Source of the DNA: RZYY01 sp036794825
GTDB lineage: Bacteria; Bacteroidota; Bacteroidia; Bacteroidales; 4484-276
Direction: 5' to 3'
Assembly: GCA_036794825.1 (NCBI GenBank)
Contig: DAIRGA010000047.1
Location: 1-22,637 of the forward strand
DNA length: 22,637 bases
Every line of letters begins with the position of its first letter. Position 1 is the stretch's first letter. This document shows, one piece after another, positions 9,461 to 16,525 of the stretch. The translations under genes and the position numbers were made by a program. Below the pieces are notes generated by a model. That model was not told where the DNA came from, ran no database searches, and saw nothing but the letters and a program-made list of their open reading frames with translations.

Positions 9461-11362
9461 TCAATTCAGCATAATTTTTCGAGACCAGCTACTCTCTGAA
9501 GTCACCATTTTTACAATCAAAACTCCGTTATGTTGGCCGGTATCAATTCTGGTTTTCCCGGTTTTGCTGATTTCCTGAGCAGCAATCACTCTGCCCAAAA
9601 GATCGTACACAAAAAGAGTTCCATCCAGATAACCCTTGTGTTCAGCAATAATCGCACCATCAACCACCTGCACCAGGAAATTTTTTGATTGATAGTCATC
9701 AATCCCTGTAACATCCTTAAAAACAATATCATCCAACCGCAGTTGTGCCCTGGTGCCGGCGTCGCCCTCCACCAGGTAATATTTCCAGAGAACCTGAACA
9801 TATTCTTTATTCAACGCACCGGCAGAAATGCTTAGATCAGTAAATTGCTGAACATCACCATCAGTAGCAGTCAGGTATTCGATCACCTGGCCATTAGAGG
9901 TAAGGTCGGCGAAAGGTGAGAATAAATCAGTCCGATAGAGAAGCCGGATGGCATACTGGCGCTCATTTTTCAAAATCGTACCGGCCAGCCAATCCAATTG
10001 AATTCCCTCCACATTGCGGGTATCCAGTGCCACCAAAATGCCCCCCAGGTCACGGTCACGACCTGTGTTGATAATAGAAATGCCATCGTCACCCATTCCG
10101 TTTATCCTTGTCCGGCGAATGTTTTTGTAAGGGAATCCGATGTTGGCCAGATCGTCATCGTGATAATCTTCATGGGGAATAAAGTAGGGATAAAGCAAAG
10201 GATCATTCAGTTCAGGATCATCCTTGTCTGATTGCAAAAAAAGAACATGCTGCGGATAGCTGTATTCCGGCTCTTCGGGGCTCCAGCTTGTAAACGAAAA
10301 CTGTCCGCTGGACAAAGGAAAAGCTTTTGGGTAAACCAAGACCCTGAAAGTAATAAGTACAGCCGGGTTATTTCCATCGCTGGCAGTGATTTGAACGGTT
10401 GCATCCCCTCTTTTCAGTGGGGTAATCGTAACTACTGAGTTGTTAAGCTGTACCTGCACCATGGTAGGCCGGTCGCTTGCTGCATTAAATACCATCGGGT
10501 CATTTTCAGGGTCGCTGAAAATATTGTTCAGGTTGAATTCCAGTTCGTTACCCAGTTCTATTAACTCCTGCAAACTAATACTGTTAACAATCACCGGTGG
10601 CAGATTGTTTCCGGTAATAGCCGTTGCATCAACTGTTATATTATTGAATGTAACCCTGTTACCATCATCAGCCGACATGTTATCTCCAATAAAACGTATC
10701 CTGATCTTAAAATCCGGATTATTGCTGATTCCTCCGATCTGACTGAAATCAAACTCAAAAAGTAAAAAATCACTGCTCAGATCGGGTGTCGGATTGGTCA
10801 TGCCAGCTGTCATCCAGACTGGATTCCCTGAAACGATTGAATAATCAACGGACAATTTGTTGGCAGCGCCTTCATCCTTGGCTGCAAGCCTGAAAACAAT
10901 ATCTTTAAAACCAGTAGTCGGAAGGTTGAAAAAGAGAGTGTTCTCACCACCATCCCCGGTAAAAGGCTGCTTAATCTGTATTCCGCGCATATTGGAAGCT
11001 TCATAGGTAATTCCCTGGTTGCCTTCTGGTCGGTAGTTTAGGGGCGTAGGTGCATTACGCCTCTCCATTGAGGCTTTGCGCCAGTTTGGATCGTCAGGGT
11101 TGAAAGGATAACCGGCAAGCGCAGAATGAAAAGCCATCATGGCGCCGGAATTGAGTTTAAAAATCGGATTAATGGATTCGAGTGGAGTATCGTTGAGGAT
11201 CGAAGTATCAAAAAGCCAGAAAAAGACTAATTGTGATGTAGGATTGGTTTCAGGTGAGACGATGGGAAACGATTGACCGGAAAGTTGGTACGGAAAGATC
11301 AGATGAAAACCAATTGCAATAAAAAGCAGCGCAAAAGGTGATTTTCTTAGAATAGCCTTCAT
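9461..11362 (-). CDS. Exported beta-rich protein with type IX sorting domain, paralogue of the C-terminal half of the neighbouring 1423-residue protein
   Basis: The product is 633 residues from the ATG at 11362. It has a signal peptide to about residue 30 (ALLFIAIGFHLIFPYQLSGQ). Residues about 45-552 match residues about 835-1342 of the neighbouring protein at a constant offset of 790. Shared blocks include PNWRKAS.ERRNAPTP, KQPFTGDGGENT and IRIRF. A central segment near 255-345 (NLPPVIVNSISL, SDPENDP) looks like an Ig/cadherin-like domain. The later part (RTRINGMGDDGISIINTG, LRLDDIVF) looks like a jelly-roll surface module. The C-terminus, about 560-633, is a type IX sorting domain (LFVYDLLGRVIAAQE, GVLIVKMV). 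There is no CotH or lamin-tail domain. Function is unknown. It is probably the first gene of the minus-strand group, with a TAnnTTTG box upstream at 11413-11420. Confidence 0.83.
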   Translation of the reverse strand: MKAILRKSPFALLFIAIGFHLIFPYQLSGQSFPIVSPETNPTSQLVFFWLFDTSILNDTPLESINPIFKLNSGAMMAFHSALAGYPFNPDDPNWRKASMERRNAPTPLNYRPEGNQGITYEASNMRGIQIKQPFTGDGGENTLFFNLPTTGFKDIVFRLAAKDEGAANKLSVDYSIVSGNPVWMTAGMTNPTPDLSSDFLLFEFDFSQIGGISNNPDFKIRIRFIGDNMSADDGNRVTFNNITVDATAITGNNLPPVIVNSISLQELIELGNELEFNLNNIFSDPENDPMVFNAASDRPTMVQVQLNNSVVTITPLKRGDATVQITASDGNNPAVLITFRVLVYPKAFPLSSGQFSFTSWSPEEPEYSYPQHVLFLQSDKDDPELNDPLLYPYFIPHEDYHDDDLANIGFPYKNIRRTRINGMGDDGISIINTGRDRDLGGILVALDTRNVEGIQLDWLAGTILKNERQYAIRLLYRTDLFSPFADLTSNGQVIEYLTATDGDVQQFTDLSISAGALNKEYVQVLWKYYLVEGDAGTRAQLRLDDIVFKDVTGIDDYQSKNFLVQVVDGAIIAEHKGYLDGTLFVYDLLGRVIAAQEISKTGKTRIDTGQHNGVLIVKMVTSESSWSRKIMLN

Positions 11363-11412
11363 GGTTAAGTAATTGAATGTTAGTTAAATAAGTATTTATA
11401 GTTAATATTTTG

Positions 11413-11420
11413 CAAATTTA
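11413..11420 (-). promoter_or_regulatory. Candidate Bacteroidota -7 promoter box for the exported-protein cluster
   Basis: The minus strand reads TAAATTTG, an exact match to the Bacteroidota -7 consensus TAnnTTTG. It lies about 50 bases before the ATG at 11362. No clear -33 TTTG is seen at the usual spacing, so this is a moderate call. Confidence 0.5.
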
Positions 11421-11573
11421 CTTGTTTTGGCTTTAACAGATGATTGTAATCGGAAGCAGGAGGATAATTTAAAACGTTTATATTTATTGTTCGTATTTTA
11501 CTGTATATCAACGCATTATGGTATCTGGTTTTGTTTTGGATCAAAACCCTGTTTTTATGCAAAAGATTGTGTG

Positions 11574-11581
11574 TACTTTTG
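11574..11581 (+). promoter_or_regulatory. Candidate -7 promoter box for korAB
   Basis: TACTTTTG matches TAnnTTTG and lies 25 bases before the korA ATG at 11606. It is followed at once by the perfect palindrome TTGCGCAA (11582-11589), which could be a small operator. A T-rich stretch near 11552 occupies the -33 region without a clean TTTG. The remaining bases of the 243-base divergent gap (11363-11605) are AT-rich, with no gene seen. Confidence 0.5.
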
Positions 11582-11605
11582 TTGCGCAAACAACAATGTT
11601 AAGTC

Positions 11606-13459
11606 ATGGCAGACAATACAAAGAAACCAATCAAGGAATTAGAACGTGTAGTAATCAGATTTTCCGGCGATTCCGGCGACGGAATGCAATTGACCGGCAC
11701 ACTGTTTTCTGATACATCAGCACTGTTCGGAAATTACCTTGCCACGTTCCCGGATTATCCCGCCGAAATCAGAGCTCCACAGGGAACTGTAGGTGGAGTT
11801 TCCGGTTTCCAGGTACATTTCGGTCACGGCGAAGTAAACACTCCAGGCGACTATGCAGATGTGCTTGTAGCGATGAACCCGGCAGCCTTGAAAGCCAATA
11901 CGAAGTGGGTGAAGCCAGGGGGAACCATCATCGTTGACATTGACAGCTTCAATGAGAAGAACCTGCAAAAAGCTGGATGCAACGAAGACCCTCTGAATCA
12001 ACCCGTGTTCCGCGATTATAACCTTATCAAAGCCCCAATCACCGCACTCACTCAGGAATCTCTAAAAGAACTCAACCTTGATATTAAGAGCGTCCTGCGA
12101 AGTAAGAATATGTTTGCCCTGGGAATGGTTTATTGGCTTTTCCACCGTCCGCTTGAATTTACAGAGAAGTTTTTTGAGGATAAATTCAAGAAAATCCCGC
12201 TCATCATGGAGGCCAATAAAATTGTCCTCAAAGCAGGTTTTTACTACGCCGAAACCATTGAAGCGCTTCAATCGTCCTATAGTGTTGCGCCAGCCAAAAT
12301 TGAAGAGGGTTATTACAGAAACATAAATGGAAACGTGGCTACAGCCTGGGGCCTGATCGCAGCTGCAGAGAAAGCAAACCTGCCTTTGTTCCTTGGTTCT
12401 TATCCCATCACACCTGCCACGGAGATATTGCAGGAATTAGCTAAACGTAAAGATCTTGGGGTAAAATCTTTCCAGGCTGAGGACGAAATTGCCGGAATCT
12501 GTTCTGCAATTGGAGCAAGTTTTGCCGGACATCTGGCTGTGACCACCACCTCAGGCCCCGGTCTTTCGTTGAAAACCGAAGCAACGGGCCTGGCAGTAAT
12601 TACAGAACTACCGCTGGTGATTGTTAATGTACAGCGCGGCGGCCCCTCAACCGGACTCCCGACCAAAACAGAACAATCGGACCTTCTGCAAGCCTTACAC
12701 GGACGTCACGGCGAAAGTCCGCTGGTGGTCATTGCTGCCAGTTCACCATCCAATTGTTTCCAATACGCTTTCGAAGCCGCCAAAATTGCCCTTGAGCACA
12801 TGACTCCCGTTATTTTGCTTACAGATGGTTTTCTTGCCAACGGCTCCGAACCATGGAAAATCCCTTCAATGAAAGAATTACCGGTCATCAATCCACCGGT
12901 TGTAAAAGAGGGAGCCGAGGGCTATCAGCCTTACCGAAGACTAAATGATGATATGTTAAGAGGCTGGGCTGTTCCCGGAACAAAAGGTCTGGAGCACAGG
13001 CTTGGTGGATTGGAAAAGATGGCCGTAACCGGCACTGTTTCCTATGTGCCTGAGAACCACCAGGTCATGACAAACGAAAGGGAAAAGAAAATCGAACGCG
13101 TAGTTAATGATATCCCTGACATTAGAATTCTTGGCGAAGATAAGGGAGAATTACTGCTAATAGGATGGGGAGGAACCTACGGCCACCTATATACTGCATT
13201 CCGTGAATTAAGAAAAGAGGGCTTTAAGATTAGCTACATTCATTTTAATTACATCAAGCCCCTTCCAAAAAACACTTTGCAGGTGCTGCAAAGTTTTAAT
13301 AAACGGCTTGTTTGTGAACTTAACCTCGGACAAATGGCAAACTATCTCAGAATGAGTTTCGAGGGGCTGGAGTTCATTCAATATAATAAGGTTCAGGGGC
13401 TGCCTTTTACGGTGGTTGAACTGAAAGAACAAATCAAAAAAGTGTTGGGAGGAACATAA
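11606..13459 (+). CDS. korA: 2-oxoacid:ferredoxin oxidoreductase, alpha subunit with fused gamma domain
   Basis: The product is 617 residues from the ATG at 11606. Residues about 14-215 are the gamma-type domain (IRFSGDSGDGMQLTG, PAEIRAPQGTVGGVSGFQV). The alpha pyrimidine-binding domain follows from about 240, with the family motif YPITP at 266-270, the acidic AEDEIA near 291-296, and RGGPSTGLPTKTEQSDL near 344-360. The C-terminal transketolase-like domain contains LLIGWGGTYG. With KorB it oxidatively decarboxylates a 2-oxoacid to acyl-CoA, using thiamine diphosphate and an iron-sulphur cluster and passing electrons to ferredoxin. 2-Oxoglutarate is the likeliest substrate for this gamma-alpha fused, two-subunit type, but pyruvate or branched 2-oxoacids are not excluded. 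It is cytoplasmic and separated from korB by three bases, so the two should be co-transcribed. Confidence 0.92.
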   Translation: MADNTKKPIKELERVVIRFSGDSGDGMQLTGTLFSDTSALFGNYLATFPDYPAEIRAPQGTVGGVSGFQVHFGHGEVNTPGDYADVLVAMNPAALKANTKWVKPGGTIIVDIDSFNEKNLQKAGCNEDPLNQPVFRDYNLIKAPITALTQESLKELNLDIKSVLRSKNMFALGMVYWLFHRPLEFTEKFFEDKFKKIPLIMEANKIVLKAGFYYAETIEALQSSYSVAPAKIEEGYYRNINGNVATAWGLIAAAEKANLPLFLGSYPITPATEILQELAKRKDLGVKSFQAEDEIAGICSAIGASFAGHLAVTTTSGPGLSLKTEATGLAVITELPLVIVNVQRGGPSTGLPTKTEQSDLLQALHGRHGESPLVVIAASSPSNCFQYAFEAAKIALEHMTPVILLTDGFLANGSEPWKIPSMKELPVINPPVVKEGAEGYQPYRRLNDDMLRGWAVPGTKGLEHRLGGLEKMAVTGTVSYVPENHQVMTNEREKKIERVVNDIPDIRILGEDKGELLLIGWGGTYGHLYTAFRELRKEGFKISYIHFNYIKPLPKNTLQVLQSFNKRLVCELNLGQMANYLRMSFEGLEFIQYNKVQGLPFTVVELKEQIKKVLGGT

Positions 13460-13462
13460 GCG

Positions 13463-14476
13463 ATGACTGAAGAATTGAATTTGCAACCCAAAGATTTTAA
13501 AAGCGACCAGGAAGTACGCTGGTGCGCCGGCTGCGGTGATCATGCAGTACTGGCATCAGTACACAGAGCAATGGCTCAGGTTGGTGTTCCCCGCGAAAAA
13601 ATTGCCCTGATCTCAGGTATAGGATGCTCGTCAAGGTTTCCATATTACATGAACACCTATGCTTTTCATGGGATTCATGGGCGTGCAGCAGTAATCGCAT
13701 CCGGTGTTAAACTGGCCAACCCCGAACTCAGCGTTTGGGTGGTAACCGGCGATGGCGATTCACTGGCTATCGGTGGCAATCACTTTATTCACGTAGTAAG
13801 ACGAAATATTGACCTGAACATCGTTTTATTGAACAATCAGATTTATGGTCTGACGAAAGGGCAGTACTCACCTACTTCTTTCGAAGGTCAAATTACCAAA
13901 ACTTCGCCTTATGGCACCATCGAGCCGCCATTTCATCCCGGTGAACTTACACTTGGAGCTCAGGGTAAATTCTTTGCCCGTTCAATTGATAATAATGTCA
14001 AACTCACAACGGACATTCTGGTAGAAGCCGCTGGATTCAAGGGTGCATCAGTGGTTGAAGTACTTCAGAACTGTGTCATATACAATGATAATGCTTACAG
14101 CTATCTGACTGATAAAGTCTTCAAGGAAGACCGGCAACTTATACTTACTCACGGAGAGCCAATGATCTTTGGGAAAGACCGTGATAAGGGGATTGTGATG
14201 GATAACATGCAGTTAAAGGTTGTCAAACTTGGCGAAAATGGCGTCACCGAAAAGGATATCCTTGTGCATGATGCACACATGAAAAGCCCTCTGTTGCATT
14301 GGCTTATAGCAAATATGAACTTCCCGGAATTCCCGGTTGCCTTCGGAGTAATCAGATCGGTGGAAGAAGATCCTTATGATGTTAAGATGGACAGGCAGAT
14401 CGAATACATCCAGAAGAACTCAAAGATTAAAAATATGGAAGATCTTCTGATGAGCGGCAATACCTGGAAAGTATAA
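13463..14476 (+). CDS. korB: 2-oxoacid:ferredoxin oxidoreductase, beta subunit
   Basis: The product is 337 residues from the ATG at 13463. This is the thiamine-diphosphate-binding subunit: VTGDGDSLAIGGNH near 94-107 carries the GDG motif, followed by RRNIDLNIVLLNNQIYGLTKGQ. Four cysteines fit the ligands of one [4Fe-4S] cluster: Cys21 and Cys24 in WCAGCGDH, Cys55 in GIGCSSR, and Cys204 in LQNCVIYND. The length is normal for the two-subunit family. The start lies three bases after the korA stop. A GGGAGG run at 13448-13453, inside the end of korA, could act as a ribosome-binding site, which is unusual in this phylum. A strong hairpin follows the stop codon. No separate ferredoxin or delta-subunit gene is adjacent. 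Confidence 0.93.
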   Translation: MTEELNLQPKDFKSDQEVRWCAGCGDHAVLASVHRAMAQVGVPREKIALISGIGCSSRFPYYMNTYAFHGIHGRAAVIASGVKLANPELSVWVVTGDGDSLAIGGNHFIHVVRRNIDLNIVLLNNQIYGLTKGQYSPTSFEGQITKTSPYGTIEPPFHPGELTLGAQGKFFARSIDNNVKLTTDILVEAAGFKGASVVEVLQNCVIYNDNAYSYLTDKVFKEDRQLILTHGEPMIFGKDRDKGIVMDNMQLKVVKLGENGVTEKDILVHDAHMKSPLLHWLIANMNFPEFPVAFGVIRSVEEDPYDVKMDRQIEYIQKNSKIKNMEDLLMSGNTWKV

Positions 14477-14497
14477 CTTTATCAGTCAAAAACCATA

Positions 14498-14533
14498 AAA
14501 ACAAGAGCCGGTTTTATAGCCGGCTCTTGTTTT
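14498..14533. terminator. Perfect bidirectional terminator between korB and the minus-strand barrel gene
   Basis: Arms 14498-14511 and 14520-14533 are perfect 14-base complements (AAAACAAGAGCCGG and CCGGCTCTTGTTTT) around an 8-base loop. The A-run on the left and T-run on the right give a U-tract on either strand. The right arm reaches into the stop codon (14532-14534) of the convergent outer-membrane gene. Confidence 0.9.
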
Positions 14534-15212
14534 ATCTGAAAAGGTATCTTAATGTGATTCCAATCTTAGGTCCATTTAACGAGATTTCTTCAGTAACCTC
14601 ATTCTTCACAGGATCCTCTGGATCATCAGGATTGATTTCGTAAGTAATAAAGTCCTGATTGTAAGTTCCGATCTTGTAGTTAAACTCCAGGTCCATTGCC
14701 CAATGGTCTGACAAAGCATACTTAAGCCCTGCTATACCTTTTAATAATGCAGTAGAACCACTTACAGGATCAGGATTCTCCTTATCCTCAAATCTCATTT
14801 TCTGCTGAAGGAATACAAACTCACCACCGACACCAGCATAGGGAACAATTCCAAAAAATCTGAGCTTCTTAATGTGATATATCAGATCCGCCGAGGCTGG
14901 CAACCCGGTAAGTGTCCAGGTGGTTAAGCCAAATCCCTGAAGATCTTCCTCAAGGCTTGTTTGCCATACACCCAGATTAAATCTTCCGGACAAATTATAA
15001 TTTAAAATAAACTCTGCCATTGCCTCGAAATTTATTGCGCCCGAGAAATCAGCATCTTTAAATTCTGATTCGTCCACCCAGTAATCGAGTGAGGGATTGT
15101 ACCAGCCAATGTTCAATCCAAGACTTCTGAACCCTGCTTTTGGTTCATCCTGAGCAATTGTGGTCTGAACCATGAGCATCATAGCCACAAGAAAAACGAT
15201 TCTTCTTACCAT
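14532..15212 (-). CDS. Small outer-membrane beta-barrel protein
   Basis: The product is 226 residues from the ATG at 15212. Residues 1-20 form a signal peptide (IVFLVAMMLMVQTTIAQ, cut before DEPKAG). The rest alternates polar and aromatic or hydrophobic residues, as in a porin-family or OmpW/OmpX-like barrel: LGLNIGWYNPSLDYW, FNLGVWQT, GIVPYAGVGGEF, and a final strand ITLRYLFR ending in an aromatic-basic pair. An acidic insert (EINPDDPEDPVKNEV near 190-205) probably forms an external loop. No substrate can be assigned. The gene follows the lipoprotein gene on the same strand, but the hairpin at 15239-15276 separates their transcripts. Confidence 0.75.
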   Translation of the reverse strand: MVRRIVFLVAMMLMVQTTIAQDEPKAGFRSLGLNIGWYNPSLDYWVDESEFKDADFSGAINFEAMAEFILNYNLSGRFNLGVWQTSLEEDLQGFGLTTWTLTGLPASADLIYHIKKLRFFGIVPYAGVGGEFVFLQQKMRFEDKENPDPVSGSTALLKGIAGLKYALSDHWAMDLEFNYKIGTYNQDFITYEINPDDPEDPVKNEVTEEISLNGPKIGITLRYLFR

Positions 15213-15238
15213 AATTTTAGTTTGAGATTGATAATGTC

Positions 15239-15276
15239 AAAAAAAAGGCATGAAACCCTCTTCCGGATTTCATGCC
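15239..15276 (-). terminator. Rho-independent terminator after the ZU5-like lipoprotein gene
   Basis: On the minus strand a 9-base perfect stem (15268-15276 with 15247-15255, GGCATGAAA/TTTCATGCC) encloses a 12-base loop. It is followed by eight T residues (15246-15239). It lies 29 bases after the lipoprotein stop at 15306 and before the barrel gene start at 15212. Confidence 0.85.
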
Positions 15277-15305
15277 ATATTGATCATCTGTTTGATCTTT
15301 AAATA

Positions 15306-16454
15306 TTATTTTCCACCTCCCTGATCGTGGCAGTAGTATTCTTCAACTTTCCACTGGAATTTCTTTGTTGGAACCTGGATAGATCCAACATACGTTCCTG
15401 TGTAATCGTAAACTAAGTAGGTTACAACCAAAACACGGGCAAAAAGTTGTTGAGCATATTTGTAATGCGGTCCGACGCACCTTGTATCCTTTGCTTTCAG
15501 GTTGATATTGTAGCCCAATGAAATCAACTGATTTACCAAAGCATTTGGCGAAACAGCATAAATGAAGGTTCCACAAACACCGGCGCTGCAAACATCTGAT
15601 TCTGCAACGAATGACCACGGACTCCATGTTTCAACATCTTTGATGAGCCTGAAACCTGTAAACACAAACCAGGTTGAAAAATGCGGCATTTCAAACGATG
15701 CGGTTGTGCGATCTGCATTGAGTGTTCCAAGAACTTTCTCCCATGTTCCAGTTGTTTCATTATAAGTACCAAACCACACATCAGCCTGACCATTGGTAAC
15801 GCTGGGAATATTGATCGGAATGGTAATGATCGGACGGGCATCTTCGGGGAATGTCAGATCGGGTGAGAAGTTGTAGCCGTGTAGAACTGCTCTCTCGCCC
15901 AGGATGTTTAATTCTTCATATTTGGCGGAGGGCTGAATAAACGTAACGGTTACATTGTTATCTGATGACAGGGCTCCCGGAGGGAAATTAATAACCGTCT
16001 GCTGTGGCTGATCACTTTCGACATAAATAACGGTACCCTGCTGAGGAACGATAGTGGTGCTACCTCTTTTGTTCAGAAAGAAAACGTGCTGGGTAACTGT
16101 TGAGACGGCCTCAACCTGCTCAGTGACCTCGATTACAGTGCTTTCAGCAAGGAAGCCTTCTGATGAAGCCGTGATTACATAAGTTCCTTCGGTGGTTCCA
16201 TCGTAGGTAAAAGCACCGGTGTTTCCATTGAACTCACGGGTTGTACCATTTGGCAGAACAACTTTAATGTCATAAGCCTGCAAGGCAGTGCCATTTTCGC
16301 TGTTTACAACGCTCACCTTCAATTGATTGAGCACTGAGGCGTCAGGATCGGGCATTTCTGAAGGTCCTACATTTTTACATTGATTAAATGCAAACAACAT
16401 TGCAAAAGCAAGCAGAGGGAGGACCAGAAAACGAGTGTAGTTTTTGATTTTCAT
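15306..16454 (-). CDS. Predicted lipoprotein with carboxypeptidase-regulatory-like and ZU5-like regions
   Basis: The product is 382 residues from the ATG at 16454. The lipoprotein signal (LLAFAMLFAFNQC) places the lipidated residue at Cys26; the FNQC box is relaxed, as is common in this phylum. Residues about 43-128 look like a carboxypeptidase-regulatory/Ig-like fold (LKVSVVNSENGTAL, TEGTYVITASSEGFLAE). Residues about 130-265 resemble a ZU5-type module (TVINFPPGALSSDNNVTVTF, PIITIPINIP, then TWEKVLGTL and a FSTWFVFTGF strand). The C-terminal 110 residues hold four cysteines (289, 294, 326, 375) and end CHDQGGGK. I do not recognise that tail. An AGGAG sequence 8-10 bases before the ATG is a rare clear Shine-Dalgarno for this window. 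It is probably exposed in the periplasm or on the cell surface. Confidence 0.75.
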   Translation of the reverse strand: MKIKNYTRFLVLPLLAFAMLFAFNQCKNVGPSEMPDPDASVLNQLKVSVVNSENGTALQAYDIKVVLPNGTTREFNGNTGAFTYDGTTEGTYVITASSEGFLAESTVIEVTEQVEAVSTVTQHVFFLNKRGSTTIVPQQGTVIYVESDQPQQTVINFPPGALSSDNNVTVTFIQPSAKYEELNILGERAVLHGYNFSPDLTFPEDARPIITIPINIPSVTNGQADVWFGTYNETTGTWEKVLGTLNADRTTASFEMPHFSTWFVFTGFRLIKDVETWSPWSFVAESDVCSAGVCGTFIYAVSPNALVNQLISLGYNINLKAKDTRCVGPHYKYAQQLFARVLVVTYLVYDYTGTYVGSIQVPTKKFQWKVEEYYCHDQGGGK

Positions 16455-16501
16455 TTTTACTCCTTTATTTTAAATTGTTAATTTCATGAGCAAACTGTTG
16501 A

Positions 16502-16509
16502 CAAAAGTA
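16502..16509 (-). promoter_or_regulatory. Candidate -7 promoter box for the ZU5-like lipoprotein gene
   Basis: The minus strand reads TACTTTTG, matching TAnnTTTG, 47 bases before the ATG at 16454. It overlaps the AT-rich palindrome at 16506-16525. No TTTG is found at the -33 spacing. Confidence 0.5.
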
Positions 16510-16525
16510 ATTAATTTTAATTACT
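16506..16525. repeat. 20-base AT palindrome overlapping a stop codon and a promoter box
   Basis: AGTAATTAA and TTAATTACT are perfect complements separated by TT. The right arm covers the stop codon (16521-16523) of the upstream barrel gene, and the left arm covers part of the -7 box of the lipoprotein gene. It could be an operator, a weak terminator, or both. Confidence 0.5.

Noticed and set aside
11582..11589. TTGCGCAA palindrome beside the korA -7 box
   Set aside because: At eight bases it is too short to call an operator on its own. It is noted only within the promoter entry.
11427..11712. Short plus-strand frames spanning the korA promoter region
   Set aside because: They cross the promoter and the korA start in the wrong frame and look like chance.
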